The notes under the pieces: model-generated
The model's database searches: none
Seen by the model: only the letters and a program-made list of their open reading frames with translations
Told to the model about the DNA's origin: nothing
DNA from: Desulfobulbaceae bacterium
GTDB taxonomy: Bacteria; Desulfobacterota; Desulfobulbia; Desulfobulbales; VMSU01
Assembly (NCBI GenBank): GCA_013792005.1
Contig: VMSU01000230.1
Location: forward strand, 1-43,328
Length of the DNA: 43,328 bases
Reading direction: 5' to 3'
Shown here: piece by piece, positions 41,599 to 43,328 of the stretch
Numbering within the stretch: position 1 is the stretch's first letter
How the letters are laid out: each line of letters opens with the position of its first letter
Position numbers and translations under genes: made by a program

Positions 41599-42366
41599 TT
41601 ATTTTTTTCGTTGACTGAGCCAGTGCATCAGTTGGGCGTAGCCCATGACGGTTATGATTGGACAAAGACTGGCAAAGGCAATAAGGCCAAAGCCGTCGAG
41701 GGCGGGATTTCGTCCTGGAACAGTGGCGGACAACCCTAGGCCAAGAGCAGCTACCAAGGGGACCGTGACTGTTGAGGTGGTGACTCCACCTGAATCGTAG
41801 GCTAAGGGGATGATGCTTTTGGGGGCAAAGAGGGTCTGGAAAATGACAATCATATAGCCGACCAGGATGTAGAGATAGAGTGGGGTGCCGGTGACAATTC
41901 GAAAAGTGCCTAAGCTGATGCCAAAGGCGACTCCAACTGCCACGGTGATTCTTAAACCCCACTGGCTGATGGTCCCGGCAGAAACTTCGTTTGCTTTAAA
42001 GGCTACAGCAATGAGAGAGGGTTCGGCGATGGTGGTGGCAAAGCCGATCATGGCGGCAAAGAGGTAGATCCAGCCGTATGCCTTCCAGTCGGCTTCTAAA
42101 ACAATGGTGTTTGCGCCATAGATAAAGGCGGGATCGGAGAGTTGGGCTGCCATGATCTTGCCGAGTGGGAAAAGCGCCTTTTCGAGTCCTGCCAGAAACA
42201 GCGCCAGGCCGAGGACAACATATACTCCACCGACAACAAGACGGCGCAGATGGGGGATGGGTTGGCGCAATACCAGAAGCTGAAACCCGGTGATCAGAAC
42301 GATGATCGGCAGCACATCCCTGCAGGTGGCAAGCAGTATTATGCTGAAATCTTGTATGAATTCCAC
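41599..42366 (-). CDS. DUF1538-family membrane protein (second copy)
   Basis: The 255-residue protein has about seven membrane helices. It shares the block [40 protein letters not shown] and MGYAQLMHWL with the adjacent gene at 42383, so the two are tandem paralogues. The family (DUF1538) has no settled function known to me. Conserved small and polar residues inside helices (GGVTTSTxTVP) resemble ion-binding segments in transporters, which suggests, without proving, an ion or small-solute transporter made of two related subunits. The start is a GTG at 42366 with GAGG about 8 nt upstream, 16 bp after the other paralogue. Confidence 0.88.
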   Translation of the reverse strand: MEFIQDFSIILLATCRDVLPIIVLITGFQLLVLRQPIPHLRRLVVGGVYVVLGLALFLAGLEKALFPLGKIMAAQLSDPAFIYGANTIVLEADWKAYGWIYLFAAMIGFATTIAEPSLIAVAFKANEVSAGTISQWGLRITVAVGVAFGISLGTFRIVTGTPLYLYILVGYMIVIFQTLFAPKSIIPLAYDSGGVTTSTVTVPLVAALGLGLSATVPGRNPALDGFGLIAFASLCPIITVMGYAQLMHWLSQRKK

Positions 42367-42382
42367 AGCAAGAGCCTCTTTT

Positions 42383-43117
42383 TTAGCCGAAAATTATGAG
42401 TCCGTACCCCATGACGAAGATCATCGGGAGCAGAGACGCGAAGGCGATCAGGCCAAAGCCGTCCAACAGAGGGCTCCGTCCGCGAATGGTTGAAGCCAGC
42501 CCTACTCCCAGCGCTGCCACCAGTGGTACGGTGATGGTGGAGGTGGTGACTCCGCCGGCATCGTAAGCGATGCCGATGATCTCTTGCGGGGCAATGGTGG
42601 TCATCAGCATGACGAGAGCATAACCGCTGATGATCAAATAATGAATGGGCCAGCCGCGAATGATCCGCATCACACCGAGGAGGATGGCCAGCCCTACCGA
42701 AAAGGCGACTGACATGCGAAGGCCAAAGGCGTACTGGTTCATTGTCTCCTGGCCTGGATCGATAAGCCCGCCCTCGCTGGCAATTTTTGCTGCTTCGGCA
42801 GCGACAGCGATGAGGGCTGGCTCGGCGACAGTGGTTGAGAACCCGAGGGCAAAGGCGAAGCTGAGGAGCCAGAAGAGGCTGCCCTTTCTGGCCAGGGCGT
42901 GGGCCATTGCCTCACCGATGGGAAAGAGACCCATCTCAAGCCCTTGGACAAAGAGGGTAAGGCCGAGCACTACCAGAAGGGCGCCAAAAAGCACTTCGCC
43001 CATTTGCGGCAGCGGTTGTTTCAAGACGATAATCTGAAAAAAGGCGATAACCAGGACAATGGGCAGCAGATCCGCGCAGGCCTGCTTGAGTTTATTGAAA
43101 ATGAAGGAGGTAATCAT
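42383..43117 (-). CDS. DUF1538-family membrane protein (first copy)
   Basis: The 244-residue protein is polytopic, with about seven helices. [19 protein letters not shown] and [51 protein letters not shown] match the downstream copy. It is first in the five-gene leftward set (DUF1538, DUF1538, PII-like, CBS, M48). AGGAAG lies just before the ATG at 43117. A paired-subunit transporter controlled by a PII-like and a CBS protein is the simplest reading of the order, but no substrate can be named. Confidence 0.88.
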   Translation of the reverse strand: MITSFIFNKLKQACADLLPIVLVIAFFQIIVLKQPLPQMGEVLFGALLVVLGLTLFVQGLEMGLFPIGEAMAHALARKGSLFWLLSFAFALGFSTTVAEPALIAVAAEAAKIASEGGLIDPGQETMNQYAFGLRMSVAFSVGLAILLGVMRIIRGWPIHYLIISGYALVMLMTTIAPQEIIGIAYDAGGVTTSTITVPLVAALGVGLASTIRGRSPLLDGFGLIAFASLLPMIFVMGYGLIIFG

Positions 43118-43328
43118 TGCTTCCTGTTGCTGTTACGGACGATTAGGAGCCACTCGATAATGCTCATTCCCTTGTTGTTTTGTGCTTCTCCAGGGCTTGC
43201 ACTGTTGTTTGCGCTTTGAATAAAAAGTAATCAGCACCAAGCGTACTTAATTTTGTAAATTTTCTCATCTTTTTTTGAGTGAATCGTTCACCAGAAGCGT
43301 TTAACGTTCGGGTTTCACCGGACTGTAA
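43118..43328. other. Right-edge intergenic region and dispersed-repeat fragment
   Basis: No gene is seen. It should contain the promoter of the leftward DUF1538 operon, but no well-spaced hexamer pair stands out. At 43280-43328 the motifs CGTTCACCAG and CACCGGACTGTAA resemble the repeat between cheB and cheR (33449-33542); the window edge cuts this copy. Confidence 0.5.

Noticed and set aside
1-43328. tRNA or rRNA genes
   Set aside because: I looked for cloverleaf-like and conserved rRNA sequence in the gaps and saw none; a tRNAscan/Infernal run would settle it.

Overview
The window looks like one contig from an anaerobic or microaerobic, motile Gram-negative bacterium. The best guess is Desulfobacterota, perhaps a Desulfobulbales relative. 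This rests on a multihaem c-type cytochrome, a bacteriohemerythrin, a VacB/RNase II homologue, adjacent GluRS and GlnRS genes, and large multi-domain chemosensory proteins. The taxonomic call is inference; no rRNA gene or sequence search supports it.

Layout. Positions 1-1644 are the trailer-side end of a CRISPR array with a type I-C-like repeat: 24 complete repeats plus one decayed terminal repeat. The leader and cas genes lie beyond the left edge. After a palindromic intergenic repeat come an RluA-family pseudouridine synthase (+) and an RNase II/VacB-type nuclease (-). A translation-related block follows on the + strand: era, gltX, a bacteriohemerythrin and glnS. Positions 10118-13396 hold a three-gene cassette (adenylating ligase, MBOAT-like membrane acyltransferase, carrier protein) laid out like dltA-dltB-dltC. 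Next come a Tat-exported aldo/keto reductase, a half-size EamA transporter, a multihaem cytochrome and a membrane protein with a PHP-like N-terminus.

The centrepiece is 19166-38855, an 11-gene same-strand chemosensory locus. In order it encodes a receiver domain fused to an NrtA/SsuA-like substrate-binding protein with no signal peptide, a HEAT-repeat/receiver protein, a receiver-PP2C-HATPase partner-switching regulator with its STAS partner, a CheA with a second CheW-like domain and a C-terminal receiver, a chemoreceptor, CheW, a second chemoreceptor with an extracytoplasmic CZB-like zinc site, CheB, CheR, and a 1331-residue GAF/PAS hybrid kinase with receiver and HPt domains. It carries six receiver domains and two HPt domains. 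My reading is that one receptor/CheA array feeds phosphate both to a CheY-like output that can sense a cytoplasmic small molecule and to a PP2C/STAS switch. No flagellar gene, stand-alone CheY, CheC/CheD/CheZ or sigma factor lies in the window.

The right end has a TerC-family membrane protein behind a promoter/structured-leader/terminator arrangement that resembles a riboswitch. It converges on a five-gene minus-strand set: two DUF1538 membrane proteins, a PII-like protein, a CBS-pair protein and an M48 lipoprotein protease. Several dispersed intergenic repeats occur: palindromes, a MITE-like element and a decayed tandem array.
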